Origin: Erythrobacter litoralis
Lineage (GTDB): Bacteria; Pseudomonadota; Alphaproteobacteria; Sphingomonadales; Sphingomonadaceae
DNA: 64,000 nucleotides
Direction: 5' to 3'
Assembly: GCF_029760855.1 (NCBI RefSeq)
Contig: NZ_SOSI01000001.1
Span: 62,001 to 126,000 of the forward strand
This document shows, in pieces, positions 1 through 10,459 of the stretch. The translations under genes and the position numbers were made by a program. The notes beneath the pieces are model-generated. The model saw nothing but the letters and a program-made list of their open reading frames with translations. It was not told where the DNA came from and ran no database searches. Positions within the stretch are counted from its first letter, which is position 1. Each line of letters opens with the position of its first letter.

Positions 1-784
1 CGTCCATCTCGGCGAACTTGACCAAAGCCTTCGCTCCGTTCTCCCCTTCTGGCAAAGTGAGCATCTGCCCGGTGCGGAAGGTGAGGTTCCAGCGGCGGTT
101 GCCGATCCACTCCGCCCCGGCAATCTGCGGCTTGAGTGCCGGTGCATTGTCGAGCAGGCGGGTGAGTTCGCCGACCTGGCGCTGCGCCCCGGGGCCGGAG
201 ACGGTCAGCATCTTCTCGGCCTTTTCGGAGGTGATCGGCTCGAGTTCGTTGCCTTGGGCATCGACCAGAACCAGCCGGTCCGGTTTCTGCAGCGCCGCGT
301 GTGGCACTCGCTCGACGATATCGACGCGCAGCATATCGGGCAGTTGGCGGGACACGCGCGCATCCTCCACCCATGGCATATCGAGCAGGTTTTCACGGAT
401 GGCGCCGACATCGACCAGAGGCATTGGCCGGTCCAGATCGTCGCGCAACCGCTCGTACACGCTCTGCTCGTTCATCCGCTCGACACCGGTGACGCGCAGG
501 GTGCGAACTTCGTACCCTGCGCGAGAGGCGGATGCGGCCAACTGGCTGCGCATGAGATCGGGTACGCCTGCGAAACTTGCGACGGCCCATGCAAACGCAA
601 GGCCAACGAGAATAATCAGCGTCAGGAAGAACTTGTGCCACTGCTCTTCGGTAAAGGGCAGTGCGGCCATCGTCCGGTCCAGTATGGACGCGGTGTGTCG
701 CCGCGCCGCGCGCGCTTTTTGCGAGCGCCCCCGCGCCGCCGCCGAACGGCGCACTCCTGTCGGTTTGCGCGTGACCTTAGCCAT
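1..784 (-). CDS. ftsQ: Cell division protein FtsQ (3' end outside window)
   Basis: FtsQ links the early cytoplasmic and late periplasmic parts of the division machinery. Translating the minus strand from the ATG at 784 gives an open frame of 261 codons that leaves the window. It has a very basic N-terminal tail (about residues 1-50), one membrane segment (about 52-71), then a POTRA-like region (about 92-160: GYEVRTLRVTGVER, DMPWVEDARVSRQLPDML) and the start of the FtsQ beta domain. The ATG overlaps the last codons of ddl by 8 bases, so translation is probably coupled. Last visible gene of the division cluster; ftsA and ftsZ would be expected beyond the edge. Identification rests on domain layout, these motifs and position. 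Confidence 0.93.
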   Translation of the reverse strand, partial: MAKVTRKPTGVRRSAAARGRSQKARAARRHTASILDRTMAALPFTEEQWHKFFLTLIILVGLAFAWAVASFAGVPDLMRSQLAASASRAGYEVRTLRVTGVERMNEQSVYERLRDDLDRPMPLVDVGAIRENLLDMPWVEDARVSRQLPDMLRVDIVERVPHAALQKPDRLVLVDAQGNELEPITSEKAEKMLTVSGPGAQRQVGELTRLLDNAPALKPQIAGAEWIGNRRWNLTFRTGQMLTLPEGENGAKALVKFAEMD

Positions 785-1742
785 CGCGCCCCTCTTGCGG
801 CTTCAGCGCGGCGGCGATGATCGTCTCGCACAATTCGCCGTATTCGACGCCGATATGACGTGCCTGTTCGGGTACAAGGCTGAGCGGCGTCATTCCTGGC
901 TGGGTGTTGGTTTCGAGGACGAACAGCCCATCCTCGCCCTGTTCCTCGTCCCAACGGAAATCGGTACGGCTAGTGCCCCGGCAGCCAAGCACGTTGTGCG
1001 CCTTCAGCGCAATATCGAGGCACAGGTCGCGAATTGGCTCGGGAATGTCGGCGGGGCAGATATGGTCCGTCATCCCGTCGGTGTATTTTGCGTCGAAATC
1101 GTAAAAGCCGCTTTTCGGCTTCAGTTCGGTGACGGCAAGCGCACGGGGCCCGTCGGGAAAGTCGACCACGGCCGACGTCATCTCACGACCCTTGATATAG
1201 GGTTCGGCGAGCAGTTCGGCGAATTCCTGCCACGGGCCTTTCGCATCGCGCGCGATCGGATTGCCGTAATTGCCTTCCTCGGTGACGATGGCGACGCCGA
1301 CCGAACTACCTTCGTTGACCGGCTTCAACACATAGGGACGCGGCAGCGGATCGCGTTCGTGCAGTTCGGCGCTCTTGACGATGCGGCCTCCGGGCATGGG
1401 AATGCCATGCGGCACCAGCGCCTGCTTGGTCAGCTGTTTGTCGATCGCTATGACCGATGTGGCGAGACCCGAATGAGTATAGGTCACGCCCATCAGATCG
1501 AGCATGCCCTGCACCGTCCCATCCTCGCCCGGCACGCCGTGCAGCGCGTTGAACACGACATCGGGCGCGGCTTCGGCGATGCGGGCGGCGACATTGCGGT
1601 CCATATCGATCCGCGTGACACGGTGCCCACGTTCTTCCAGCGCCTTGGCGACGCCCTCGCCCGACATTAGACTGACCGGTCGCTCGTTCGCCCAGCCGCC
1701 CATGAGAACGGCGACGTGCAATGTACTTTCGAGGGCAGTCAT
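777..1742 (-). CDS. ddl: D-alanine--D-alanine ligase
   Basis: Cytoplasmic ATP-grasp enzyme that joins two D-alanines for the MurF step of peptidoglycan precursor synthesis. The 321 residues show the N-terminal MGGWANERPVS motif, the ATP-grasp element KPVNEGSSVGV, the FRWDEE strand and the C-terminal metal-binding ETNTQPGMTPLS signature. Length is normal for DdlB. The ATG at 1742 lies about 31 bases after the murB stop, one of only two untied junctions in the cluster. The 3' end overlaps ftsQ by 8 bases. No truncation is visible. Confidence 0.96.
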   Translation of the reverse strand: MTALESTLHVAVLMGGWANERPVSLMSGEGVAKALEERGHRVTRIDMDRNVAARIAEAAPDVVFNALHGVPGEDGTVQGMLDLMGVTYTHSGLATSVIAIDKQLTKQALVPHGIPMPGGRIVKSAELHERDPLPRPYVLKPVNEGSSVGVAIVTEEGNYGNPIARDAKGPWQEFAELLAEPYIKGREMTSAVVDFPDGPRALAVTELKPKSGFYDFDAKYTDGMTDHICPADIPEPIRDLCLDIALKAHNVLGCRGTSRTDFRWDEEQGEDGLFVLETNTQPGMTPLSLVPEQARHIGVEYGELCETIIAAALKPQEGRDG

Positions 1743-1773
1743 ATACGAACCTTATCGGTGTACGGCGTCGGTT

Positions 1774-2739
1774 TCACGGCCGTCCCACTCGCTGAATTTC
1801 CCATTCGAGGTCGACGCCCGAATGCGCGCGAACCCGCCGCTTCACCTCTTCGCCCAGTTCCTCGATATCGGCGCTGGTTGCATCGCCGGTATTGATGAGG
1901 AAGTTGGTGTGTTTTTCGCTCACCTGCGCGCCGCCCAGCGTTAGGCCGCGGCAGCCCGCCCGATCGACGAGTTCCCACGCTTTCTCGCCCGGGGGGTTCT
2001 TGAATGTCGAACCGCCGGTCTTCGTGCGCAGCGGCTGCGAGCGTTCGCGGGCATCCGCGATTTCGTCCATCGTCGCACCGATAGCGTTGGGATCGCCCGG
2101 ATGCCCCTGAAATCGTGCCGCTGCGACGACCGCGCCTTCGGGAAGCGCAGAGTGGCGATAGGTGTATTGAAGATCGGCGGCGGGCAGCGTGTGGCATTCG
2201 CCGCTCGGCATGACGACATCGCAATCGATCAGGATGTCCGACACTTCGCGCCCATAGGCGCCGCCGTTCATGCGAACGAACCCACCGACCGTACCGGGGA
2301 TGCCGCGCAGGAATTCGAGCCCCGCGATCCCTGCGTCACGCGCCTTCGAGGCGACGAGAATGCCATGCGCGCCGCCGCCGCACGCGACTACGTACCCGTC
2401 GCAGATTTCCACATCGGCAAACGGCTTGCCCAGCCGCACCACGACCCCCGGTATGCCGCCATCGCGCACGATCAGGTTCGATCCGAGACCCAGCGCCATA
2501 ACCGGAGTAGCCCGGTCGAGCCCGGCAAGGAAGTGCTTGAGATCGTCCATGTCGGCAGGCTCGAACAACCAGTCCGCCGCACCGCCCGTCTTGAACCAAA
2601 CGAGCTTTGCGAGCGGGGCATTCCGCGACAGCGTGCCGCGCACATCCGCGGTCGAGAAGGGCGGTTCGATCGATCCGCCCACCTCGCAATCGGGCGCTTC
2701 GCCCGTGTCCCACAGAGGTTCGTCGTCCGGCTGCATCAT
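1774..2739 (-). CDS. murB: UDP-N-acetylenolpyruvoylglucosamine reductase MurB
   Basis: FAD enzyme that reduces UDP-GlcNAc-enolpyruvate to UDP-MurNAc in the cytoplasm. Visible motifs are the FAD-binding [23 protein letters not shown] and MNGGAYG, then GGSTFKNP with the catalytic serine, and the C-terminal [21 protein letters not shown]. The start is placed at the ATG at 2739 because it overlaps the murC stop as ATGA; the frame is open a little further upstream, but inside murC. About 321 aa, normal for the family. Confidence 0.95.
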   Translation of the reverse strand: MMQPDDEPLWDTGEAPDCEVGGSIEPPFSTADVRGTLSRNAPLAKLVWFKTGGAADWLFEPADMDDLKHFLAGLDRATPVMALGLGSNLIVRDGGIPGVVVRLGKPFADVEICDGYVVACGGGAHGILVASKARDAGIAGLEFLRGIPGTVGGFVRMNGGAYGREVSDILIDCDVVMPSGECHTLPAADLQYTYRHSALPEGAVVAAARFQGHPGDPNAIGATMDEIADARERSQPLRTKTGGSTFKNPPGEKAWELVDRAGCRGLTLGGAQVSEKHTNFLINTGDATSADIEELGEEVKRRVRAHSGVDLEWEIQRVGRP

Positions 2740-4151
2740 GCCGCCTCGCCCCGCGCCTGCCGGATGTCGGCGGGAAGCGCCGCGGCCCACTTCGTGATAT
2801 CGCCCGCGCCGAGGCAGACGACCAAATCACCCTCGCCGATGTCCGCGGCTAGTAACTGCGCCAATTCCTCGCGATCTTCGATCCGTGCAGCCGAGCGGTG
2901 CCCGCGCGCCTTCAAACCTTCGACCAGAGCCTTCGAATCCACTCCGTCGATCGGATCCTCCCCCGCCGCATAAACGGGGGTGACATACACCTGATCCGCT
3001 TCGTTGAGGCAGGTCTGGAATTCATCCATGAGATCGCGAAGACGTGTGTAGCGATGCGGCTGGACGACGGCGATCACGCGGTTCTTCGCCGCTTCGCGCG
3101 CGGCAGAAAGGACGGCGCGAATTTCGACCGGGTGGTGGCCGTAATCGTCGATGATTGCTGCCCCGTTCGCCTCGCCCACCTTGGTAAAGCGGCGGCGCAC
3201 GCCGGAAAAGCTGGAGAAGCCGTTGCAGATCACCTCGTCCGGGCAACCCATCTCGATCGAGACGGCAATGGCGGCGAGGGCGTTCTGCACATTGTGGCGG
3301 CCTGGCATGGGAAGCGTTACGTTCTCAATCCGCCGGTCCTCCTCGCCGCGTTGGCGCACGATTACGTCGAACCGGTTGCCGCCCTCGTGCGGTTGCACGT
3401 TCACGCCGCAAATGTCCGCTTGCAGGCTGAAACCGTAGGTCAGCACCCGCCGGTCGCGCACCTTGCCGATGACCGCCTGTACTTCGGGATGGTCGATGCA
3501 CAAGATCGCCGCGCCATAGAAAGGCACGTTATGGATGAACTCGACGAAGGCCGATTTGACGCCCTCAAAATCGCCATAATGGTCGAGGTGCTCAGGATCG
3601 ATATTGGTGACGACCGCAATTGTGCCGTCCAGCCGCAGGAAGCTACCGTCACTTTCGTCCGCCTCGACCACCATCCAATCGCTGTCGCCAAGGCGGGCAT
3701 TGGAACCGTATTGCTCGATGATCCCGCCATTGATGACCGTGGGATCGACCCCGCCCGCATCCAGCAGCGCGGCGACCATGCTGGTCGTGGTCGTCTTACC
3801 GTGCGTGCCAGCCACCGCGACGGTGGACTTGAGACGCATCAGTTCGGCCAACATCTCCGCGCGGCGCACCACCGGGATGCGGTTCTCGAGTGCGTGAGCG
3901 ACTTCGGGATTGGTCCGTTTGACGGCGGTTGAGGTGACGACGACTGCCGCGCCTTCGACATTCTCCTTCTCGTGCCCGATCCTCACCGCGATGCCGTGTT
4001 CGCGCAGCCGCTCGACCGTCGGGCTCTCGTTCACGTCGCTGCCTTGCACGGTGTAGCCGAGATTGTTCATCACCTCGGCGATGCCGGACATGCCTATGCC
4101 GCCGATGCCGACGAAATGAATCGTTCCGATTTCGGTGGAGACACCCTTCAT
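2736..4151 (-). CDS. murC: UDP-N-acetylmuramate--L-alanine ligase MurC
   Basis: First Mur ligase; adds L-alanine to UDP-MurNAc using ATP. The 471-residue product has the N-terminal nucleotide loop [10 protein letters not shown] (residues 14-23), the ATP loop [10 protein letters not shown] (114-123), then [20 protein letters not shown], the [11 protein letters not shown] block and the C-terminal [12 protein letters not shown] and QPHRYTRL ligase motifs. The start at 4151 overlaps the murG stop by four bases. The open frame extends 57 codons further into murG, but that extension is arginine-rich shadow sequence. Confidence 0.96.
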   Translation of the reverse strand: MKGVSTEIGTIHFVGIGGIGMSGIAEVMNNLGYTVQGSDVNESPTVERLREHGIAVRIGHEKENVEGAAVVVTSTAVKRTNPEVAHALENRIPVVRRAEMLAELMRLKSTVAVAGTHGKTTTTSMVAALLDAGGVDPTVINGGIIEQYGSNARLGDSDWMVVEADESDGSFLRLDGTIAVVTNIDPEHLDHYGDFEGVKSAFVEFIHNVPFYGAAILCIDHPEVQAVIGKVRDRRVLTYGFSLQADICGVNVQPHEGGNRFDVIVRQRGEEDRRIENVTLPMPGRHNVQNALAAIAVSIEMGCPDEVICNGFSSFSGVRRRFTKVGEANGAAIIDDYGHHPVEIRAVLSAAREAAKNRVIAVVQPHRYTRLRDLMDEFQTCLNEADQVYVTPVYAAGEDPIDGVDSKALVEGLKARGHRSAARIEDREELAQLLAADIGEGDLVVCLGAGDITKWAAALPADIRQARGEAA

Positions 4152-5353
4152 GGTCGCCCGTCCTGAGCCTGCCGCAGGGCCCCCTGCCCCGCCGGCACGC
4201 CCTGCGAAGCGCCTCGCGCATTGTTCGCGCCGACCTTGATCACGTCCATCATGTCCGCTCCGCCGAAACTTTCGACGAGATCGGCCAAATCTTCGACCGC
4301 ATCGGGCCGGCCGCAATTCCACGCGGCATGGGCAGCCTTGGCGAGCCCTTCCGGATTTTCGGCAAGGGCAAGGATCTGCTTGCTCAGTTCTTTCGCCTGA
4401 AACCGCTCCTGCCGGATCATCCGCGCCCCGCCCGCCTTCACCATTTCGCGCGCGTTGGCCGCTTGGTGATCGTCTGTCGCGATAGGGAGCGGAATAAGGA
4501 TCGCGGGCCGCCCCACCGCCGTCAGTTCGGCAATGGTCGAGGCCCCCGCGCGGCCGATGAACAGGTGCGAGTCCGCAAGCCGCGCCGCCATATTCTTGAA
4601 ATAGGTTGCGAGTTCGGCGGGGATTTCATGCGTGCGATAGCGTTCGCGGACGGCTTCGAGGTCTTCGGGACGGCATTGCTGTGTCACCTGCAACCGCTGT
4701 CGTAGGGCGGGCGGCAACATGGCGAGACCGTCCGGCACGACTTCGGATAGCACCCGCGCGCCCTGGCTGCCGCCGGTAACGAGCACGCGCAGCAAGCCGT
4801 CTTCCTCGAACGCCGGGTAAGGCTCCTCGCGCAAGGTCAGTACTTCGGCGCGGACCGGATTGCCGACAGGATGGACCTTTCCGGCATATTTCGGCTTTAG
4901 TCGATGCACCTCGTCATAGGCGGTGGCGATGGCCTGCACCCGTCGCGCCAGCAGCCGGTTGACCCGACCCAGCACGGCGTTCTGCTCGTGCACGACGGTG
5001 GGTATCTTATTCGAGGTCGATGCCAAGATCGCGGGAAGCGATGGATATCCGCCGAAGCCGACCACCGCGCTCGGCTCGAAAGCCGTGAACAGGCGCTTCG
5101 CCATGCGGCGCCCTTCGAGGACGGCCCTGATCCCCTTCAGCCACGTGAGGGGGTTCTTGCCGAACCGGCCCGCCGGCAAGACGTGCGCGGTCAGGAAATC
5201 CGGCTTGCCGGGTATCTCCGCCCCGCGCGCATCGGTGATCAGGGCGACGCGGTGACCACGGCGGTCCAGTTCATGCGCCAGCGCGAAGGCGGGCAGCATG
5301 TGCCCCCCTGTGCCTCCTGCGGCGAGGACGTAATGGCGGCTCGACCCAGTCAT
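4148..5353 (-). CDS. murG: UDP-GlcNAc:undecaprenyl-PP-MurNAc-pentapeptide GlcNAc transferase MurG
   Basis: Membrane-associated GT28 glycosyltransferase that converts lipid I to lipid II. Key motifs are [14 protein letters not shown] at residues 13-26, the VTGGSQGAR hinge region, and the donor-binding [20 protein letters not shown] and DDHQAANA blocks. The conserved fold appears to end near [11 protein letters not shown]. It is followed by a roughly 35-residue tail whose last 11 residues, [11 protein letters not shown], are encoded by a short dispersed repeat (see that entry). The ATG at 5353 overlaps ftsW, and the stop overlaps murC. Confidence 0.95.
   Translation of the reverse strand: MTGSSRHYVLAAGGTGGHMLPAFALAHELDRRGHRVALITDARGAEIPGKPDFLTAHVLPAGRFGKNPLTWLKGIRAVLEGRRMAKRLFTAFEPSAVVGFGGYPSLPAILASTSNKIPTVVHEQNAVLGRVNRLLARRVQAIATAYDEVHRLKPKYAGKVHPVGNPVRAEVLTLREEPYPAFEEDGLLRVLVTGGSQGARVLSEVVPDGLAMLPPALRQRLQVTQQCRPEDLEAVRERYRTHEIPAELATYFKNMAARLADSHLFIGRAGASTIAELTAVGRPAILIPLPIATDDHQAANAREMVKAGGARMIRQERFQAKELSKQILALAENPEGLAKAAHAAWNCGRPDAVEDLADLVESFGGADMMDVIKVGANNARGASQGVPAGQGALRQAQDGRP
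4155..4176. repeat. Dispersed sphingomonad-type repeat inside the murG 3' end
   Basis: Read on the plus strand, the 22 bases run from CGTCCTGAGCCTG to AGGGC. From memory, the abundant intergenic repeat of many sphingomonads has the core TCCTGAGCCTGTCGAAGG; this copy differs at about two positions. On the minus strand it encodes LRQAQDG in the last residues of MurG. It is the only copy I found in the window. Family membership is from memory and not from a search. Confidence 0.5.
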
Positions 5354-6621
5354 GGCCGGGTCTCGCGCGACGCTTTGCGAGGATGGTCGCTCATCGCGTC
5401 CGCCTGCCCGAAAGAGAGAAATTCGCCAAGCCCCTTGGTCCTGCTTTTCAGGAACGGATTGCGCCGCGTGATCGCCACGATCAAACCGACGAGCATGCAC
5501 ACCGCGATCGTGGACGAACCGCCATAGCTCACCAGCGGCAAGGTCATGCCCTTGGAGGGAAACAGTTGCAGGTTAACGAGGATGTTGATGAATGCCTGCC
5601 CGCCCAGCAGGGTGATGAGGCCCGTACCGGCAAGCAGGGCGAAAAAATCCTCCTCGTCCACCAACCGGGTGAGAACCCGGGCGACGATGGCGAGGTAGAT
5701 CAGCACGATCACCCCGCAGGCGATCAGGCCGAATTCCTCGCCGATGACCGAGAAGATATAGTCCGTCTGCGCTTCCGGCAGGCTCATTTTACGCAGGCCG
5801 AGGCCGTAGCCCGCGCCGAGCCAGCCCCCGGCAGTCAGCGTGCGGCTTGCAAGATCGACCTGGTCGTAGGCCGTGCCGCCGCCGAAGAACGCGTCGATCC
5901 GGTGGCGGGCATTGTCGTACAGGAAATAGGTCACCGTCAGCAACGCCAAGCCGGCGCCGACGACCATGCCAAGCCGCTTCACCGGCGTGCCGGAGAGAAG
6001 GACCAGAACGAACCATACCGCGCCGAACAGGATCGTGCCGCCCAGATTGGGCTGCAGCATCAGGAGGAAGGCGACGAGACCCGCCAGCCCGGTCGCGATG
6101 CCGACGACGGGCAGGTTGGGATCGCGCATCCGCCAGCTAACGATCCACGCCATCGCCACCGCAAAGGCGGGCTTGAGAAATTCCGATGGCTGGAATTGCA
6201 TGCCGATACTGATCCAGCGCCGCGCCCCGTTGATTTCGACCCCGACGAAGGGAACGAGGAACAGGAAGAACAGCATCACGCCCGCAATCAGCACGCTGAA
6301 ACGCCGCGCATTGGTGCGCGAGAGCATGGAGACGCCGAACAGAGTTGCGAGGCCGAGCGCTTGCCAGGCGAGGTGCCGCCAGAAGAAATAGAGGGGGTCG
6401 AGCGTGGTGGTCGAGGTGGAGAGCCGCGCTGCGCCCGCTGGGCTGGCTGCAGCGACCGCGATCGTGCCGAGCGTCATAAGCAAGAGGACGAGGCCGATCA
6501 ACACGCGGTCGATCTCGCGCCACCAGATCTTCAACTCGCTCCACTTGGAGATTTGACCGCGCGGCATATGTGCCGGTTTCCTGCGGGTTGCACCGGGGAC
6601 GAAGGGCTGCGTGATGCTCAT
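5350..6621 (-). CDS. ftsW: Septal peptidoglycan glycosyltransferase FtsW (SEDS family)
   Basis: Polytopic inner-membrane SEDS protein that polymerises lipid II at the septum together with FtsI. The 423 residues contain about ten hydrophobic segments, beginning after a basic N-terminus, and the conserved GARRWISIGMQFQPSEFLKPA, EAQTDYIFSVIGEEFG and PLVSYGGSSTIAVCM blocks. The ATG at 6621 overlaps murD by four bases. The longer open frame upstream is arginine-rich and lies inside murD, so it was rejected. Confidence 0.95.
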   Translation of the reverse strand: MSITQPFVPGATRRKPAHMPRGQISKWSELKIWWREIDRVLIGLVLLLMTLGTIAVAAASPAGAARLSTSTTTLDPLYFFWRHLAWQALGLATLFGVSMLSRTNARRFSVLIAGVMLFFLFLVPFVGVEINGARRWISIGMQFQPSEFLKPAFAVAMAWIVSWRMRDPNLPVVGIATGLAGLVAFLLMLQPNLGGTILFGAVWFVLVLLSGTPVKRLGMVVGAGLALLTVTYFLYDNARHRIDAFFGGGTAYDQVDLASRTLTAGGWLGAGYGLGLRKMSLPEAQTDYIFSVIGEEFGLIACGVIVLIYLAIVARVLTRLVDEEDFFALLAGTGLITLLGGQAFINILVNLQLFPSKGMTLPLVSYGGSSTIAVCMLVGLIVAITRRNPFLKSRTKGLGEFLSFGQADAMSDHPRKASRETRP

Positions 6622-7910
6622 GCGAGCGCCTCTACCAGTTCGCGGAAATGCTCGCCGCGCGCCTCGAAATCGCGATACTGGTCGAAGCTGGCGCAGGCGG
6701 GGGAGAGGAGGACAGTGTCGCCTGTGGCGGCATTGGCGGCGGCGGAGGCGACGGCGCGCTCGAGCGTTTCGCATTGCTTCACCGCGACATGGGGTTCGAG
6801 CAACGCGGCGAAGTCCGGCCCGGCCTTGCCGATGGTATAGGCGGCTTTGACGTGGCCGATCCTAGCCTCGCATTCGCCCAGCCCCGGTTCCTTGGCGAGC
6901 CCGCCGACGATCCAGTGAATGTTATCGAACGCCTCAAGCGCAGGGGCGGAAGCGGCGGTGTTGGTGCCCTTGCTGTCGTTGATATAGGCGATGCCGGTGA
7001 TTTCCGCGACCCGCTCCATGCGGTGGGGGAGGCCAGGGTAGGATCGTAGGCCCGCGGCAATCTCTTCTTCGGACAGGCCCACAGCTTCGGTGGCGGCTAT
7101 GGCCATCTGAGCATTCTCGCCGTTGTGTGGTCCTTGAAGACACGGCCATTCTGCCTGCGATCCCAAGACGGTCGCATCGCGATGCGTTATTCCATCCTTA
7201 TCGAAAACACCCCAAACATCCCATGGATCGGTCATTACAAGGCGATCAAATGGCTCGAAACGCCACTGGTCTTTCGACTGCATCTCGAAAAGACGCATTT
7301 TCGAGGCTTTGTATTTCTCGAAGTCTCCATCGTACCGATCAAGATGATCCGGCGTGATATTCAGCAACACCGCCGCGTCGCAATCGAGCGAATAGGTGAG
7401 GTCGATCTGGTAGCTCGACAGCTCCAGCACATAGACACCACCTTCAGGCAGAGGCTCCTGCTCGAGTATCGGCAGCCCGATGTTGCCACCCATCGTGGTC
7501 GGCACGCCTGTGGTCTTGAGGATATGGTGGACGAGCGCGGTGGTGGTGCTCTTGCCATTGGTGCCGGTTATGCCGACGACCTTGTGCGGCGGCAGGTCTG
7601 CCCGCGCCTGCGCGAACAGTTCGATGTCGCCGATGACCGGCACATCGAATGTCTCGGCATGGGGTTTAATCGGGTGGGTGTTGAGCGGCACGCCGGGGCT
7701 GACTACGACGCCTGCAAAACCCGCGAGGTCCGCCTCCACCGGGTCGGCCAGCTCGACCTGCCCCGCAAACTCGGCCCGTACGTCTTCGCGTTCGTCCCAT
7801 GCCGTCACTTCCGCCCCGCTCGCCAGCAGTGCGCGCACCGTCGCCCTGCCTGACCGCGCGAGGCCGAGGACGGCGTAGCGTTTACCGGCGAAGGCGGGCG
7901 AGGTAATCAT
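6618..7910 (-). CDS. murD: UDP-N-acetylmuramoyl-L-alanine--D-glutamate ligase MurD
   Basis: Adds D-glutamate to UDP-MurNAc-L-Ala in the cytoplasm. About 430 aa, with [10 protein letters not shown] near the N-terminus, the ATP loop [14 protein letters not shown], the ELSSYQID and [12 protein letters not shown] central motifs, and the C-terminal INDSKGTN block. The start at 7910 overlaps the mraY stop by four bases. Between about 7150 and 7380 the DNA drops to 47-57% GC against 63-68% on either side. This part encodes the variable region of the central domain (around [19 protein letters not shown]) and looks replaced or unusually diverged, although the frame is intact. Confidence 0.93.
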   Translation of the reverse strand: MITSPAFAGKRYAVLGLARSGRATVRALLASGAEVTAWDEREDVRAEFAGQVELADPVEADLAGFAGVVVSPGVPLNTHPIKPHAETFDVPVIGDIELFAQARADLPPHKVVGITGTNGKSTTTALVHHILKTTGVPTTMGGNIGLPILEQEPLPEGGVYVLELSSYQIDLTYSLDCDAAVLLNITPDHLDRYDGDFEKYKASKMRLFEMQSKDQWRFEPFDRLVMTDPWDVWGVFDKDGITHRDATVLGSQAEWPCLQGPHNGENAQMAIAATEAVGLSEEEIAAGLRSYPGLPHRMERVAEITGIAYINDSKGTNTAASAPALEAFDNIHWIVGGLAKEPGLGECEARIGHVKAAYTIGKAGPDFAALLEPHVAVKQCETLERAVASAAANAATGDTVLLSPACASFDQYRDFEARGEHFRELVEALA

Positions 7911-8977
7911 CGCAGCTTCAGGGTCGCGAGGCCGAGCAGCGCCAGCACGATGGCGACGATCCAGAAGCGGATCACGACCTTGCTCTCGCTCCAGCCCAAT
8001 TGCTCGAAATGGTGGTGGATCGGCGCCATACGGAACACGCGCTTGCCCGTCCGCTTGAACCAGAACACCTGGATGATGACAGAGAGCGCCTCGAACACGA
8101 ACAGCCCGCCCACGATTGCCAGCACCACTTCGTGGTGCGTCGCCACCGCGATCGCGCCCAGCGCGCCGCCAAGCGCAAGACTGCCGGTATCGCCCATGAA
8201 GACGGCGGCAGGCGGCGCATTGAACCACAGAAACGCGAGCCCCGCCCCCATGATCGCCGCGCAGAAGATCGCCAATTCCCCCGCCCCCGGAACATGCGGG
8301 ATGCCCAGATATTCGGAATAGTCGACGCGGCCCACCAGATAGGCAATCACCGCGAAGGTGCCGGCCGCGATGATGACCGGCATGGTCGCAAGCCCGTCCA
8401 GCCCGTCGGTCAGGTTCACCGCATTGCCCGCGCCCACGATTACCACGGCGGCGAAAACATAGTAGAACCAGCCTAGCTCCACGCCGAAATTGTTTACGAA
8501 CGGGACGTAGACGAATGTGTTGATCTGACTGACCACGATGTAGCTCGCGATGCCCGCCACGATGAATTCCATCAGCAAGCGCACCTTGCCCGATACGCCG
8601 GCATGGCTGTTCTTCGTGACCTTGTCGTAATCGTCGAGGAAGCCGATCAGGCCGAAGCCGCCCGTCACCGCGAGGCAGGCCCAGATGAACGGATTGGTAA
8701 GGTCCATCCACAGCATCAGCGAGATGAACAGGCTGACGAGGATCATCAGGCCGCCCATGGTCGGCGTGCCGCGTTTGGCGAGGTGGGTCTGCGGTCCGTC
8801 CTCGCGGATTGGCTGCCCCTTGCCCTGCCGCACGCGCAGCATGTCGATAAAACGCGGGCCGATCAGCAGGCCGATCAGCAGCGCGGTGAGCACGGTCGCA
8901 CCCGCGCGCGCCGTCTGATAGCGCACGAGGTTGAACAGACCCTCGAAATTGAAATACTCGGCGAGGAGATAGAGCAT
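7907..8977 (-). CDS. mraY: Phospho-N-acetylmuramoyl-pentapeptide-transferase MraY
   Basis: Integral membrane enzyme that transfers phospho-MurNAc-pentapeptide to undecaprenyl phosphate, forming lipid I. The 356 residues have about ten hydrophobic helices and the family signatures [43 protein letters not shown] and PIHHHFE. The ATG at 8977 follows murF by a 15-base gap, one of the few non-overlapping junctions in the cluster. The 3' end overlaps murD by four bases. Confidence 0.97.
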   Translation of the reverse strand: MLYLLAEYFNFEGLFNLVRYQTARAGATVLTALLIGLLIGPRFIDMLRVRQGKGQPIREDGPQTHLAKRGTPTMGGLMILVSLFISLMLWMDLTNPFIWACLAVTGGFGLIGFLDDYDKVTKNSHAGVSGKVRLLMEFIVAGIASYIVVSQINTFVYVPFVNNFGVELGWFYYVFAAVVIVGAGNAVNLTDGLDGLATMPVIIAAGTFAVIAYLVGRVDYSEYLGIPHVPGAGELAIFCAAIMGAGLAFLWFNAPPAAVFMGDTGSLALGGALGAIAVATHHEVVLAIVGGLFVFEALSVIIQVFWFKRTGKRVFRMAPIHHHFEQLGWSESKVVIRFWIVAIVLALLGLATLKLR

Positions 8978-8992
8978 CGGCCTCGTCGGCTC

Positions 8993-10459
8993 CTAGCTTT
9001 GGCGGGTGAAGTGATCCACGAGACGGCCGAGTCCGACCGAATTGGACCCTTTCACGAGGATCGCATCGCCCGCCACGATGCCGAACTCCTCGAGCGACCC
9101 GATCGCCTCGTCAGCGTTTGCGCAATGGGCCCACTCGAATGGCTTGCCAAGAGTCTGCCCGGCCTGTTTCCCCAACTCGCGTGCGAGGCTGCGCATTTCC
9201 TCGCCGACCAGCAGCGCGAAATCGACGTCGGCGGCAAGCAACGGTTCGGCCAGCGCCGCGTGAAAATTCGGACCGAAATCGCCCAACTCCTTCATCGCGC
9301 CGAGCACCGCGATGCGGCGGCCCGACGGCGTCTGCCCCAACTGCGCGAGCGTGGCGCGCATGCTGGCGGGGTTGGCGTTGTAGCTTTCATCGATCAGCAG
9401 CGCCTTGCCGCCCGGCGCATCGACACCGTGTCGCGCGCCGCGGCCCTTCAATCCGCCCATTTCAGCCAGCGCCAAGCCGGCTGCCGCCATGTCGCCGCCC
9501 GCCGCGCGGACTGCCGCCATCACGGCAAGCGAATTGATCACCCAATGCTCCCCCGGCTCGGCGACGGTGTAGCACAACCGTCCGGTGTCGAACTCGCAGG
9601 TGACGAGGCTGCCGCCGTTGGCCGACGGGATCGCATCGAGCAGGCGTATATCGGCATGGCCGGCCTTGCCGAAGCTCATGATCTTCGCGCCGGCATTTTT
9701 CGCGGCGGCGGCGAGGCGTTCGTAATGCGGGCTGTCAGCGGGAATGACAGCGGTGCCGCCCCTCTCAAGCCCGCCGAAGATTTCCGCCTTGGCATCCGCG
9801 ATAGCCTCTTCGCTGCCGAGGTTCTCGATGTGCGCGGGTGCGATGGTGGTGACGACGGCGACATGCGGGCGGACCTGCGCGGTCAGTTCCGCGATCTCGC
9901 CCGCATGGTTCATCCCCATTTCGAAGATGGCGAAACGGCTGCGCGCGCCCATCCGCGCCAGGCTCAGCGGAACGCCGACATGATTGTTGTAGCTGCGGGT
10001 CGAGCGGTGCGCCGCGCCGCGGCTCGCGCGTTCGAGGCTGGCGAAGATCGCTTCCTTGACGCCCGTCTTGCCGACCGACCCCGTGACGCCGATGATCCGG
10101 GCGCCGGTCCGCTCCCGCGCAGCACGGGCCAGCGCCTTAAGCGCCTCGGTCGTGTCTTCGACCAGGATGTGCGGATAATCGACCGGCCGGTCGACTAAGG
10201 CAGCGCTCGCTCCGTTCTCGAACGCTTTGTCCAAGAAGCGGTGGCCGTCCATCGCCTCGCCCTTGAGCGCGACGAACAGATCGCCGTTCACCACGTCGCG
10301 GCTGTCCATCTCGACACCGGCGACCTGGAACTCGCCGCTGGCCGTGCCGCCCGTCGCCTCGGCGATGGCGCGCGCGTCCCACAGGGTCAGCGGCAGCCGG
10401 TCGCGCGGATCGGCGGGCCATTCGATATACGCCGGGTGGCGAAGGATTGCAGCGCTCAT
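8993..10459 (-). CDS. murF: UDP-N-acetylmuramoyl-tripeptide--D-alanyl-D-alanine ligase MurF
   Basis: Adds the D-Ala-D-Ala made by Ddl to the UDP-MurNAc-tripeptide. About 488 aa with the MurE/MurF N-terminal domain (VEMDSRDVVNGDLFVALKG), the ATP loop GVTGSVGKTGVKEAI, the EMGMNHAGEI and NAHIEN-like central block (here IAPAHIENLGS), and the C-terminal DESYNANPASMRATL signature. The ATG at 10459 overlaps murE by four bases. The C-terminus SVGLGRLVDHF is typical. Confidence 0.95.
   Translation of the reverse strand: MSAAILRHPAYIEWPADPRDRLPLTLWDARAIAEATGGTASGEFQVAGVEMDSRDVVNGDLFVALKGEAMDGHRFLDKAFENGASAALVDRPVDYPHILVEDTTEALKALARAARERTGARIIGVTGSVGKTGVKEAIFASLERASRGAAHRSTRSYNNHVGVPLSLARMGARSRFAIFEMGMNHAGEIAELTAQVRPHVAVVTTIAPAHIENLGSEEAIADAKAEIFGGLERGGTAVIPADSPHYERLAAAAKNAGAKIMSFGKAGHADIRLLDAIPSANGGSLVTCEFDTGRLCYTVAEPGEHWVINSLAVMAAVRAAGGDMAAAGLALAEMGGLKGRGARHGVDAPGGKALLIDESYNANPASMRATLAQLGQTPSGRRIAVLGAMKELGDFGPNFHAALAEPLLAADVDFALLVGEEMRSLARELGKQAGQTLGKPFEWAHCANADEAIGSLEEFGIVAGDAILVKGSNSVGLGRLVDHFTRQS

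Noticed and set aside
18..1670. 550-codon open frame on the plus strand opposite ftsQ and ddl
   Set aside because: Arginine- and serine-rich translation without domains, antisense to two clear genes; typical shadow frame of GC-rich DNA.
8603..10198. 531-codon plus-strand frame opposite mraY and murF
   Set aside because: Antisense to two conserved genes, no domain seen.
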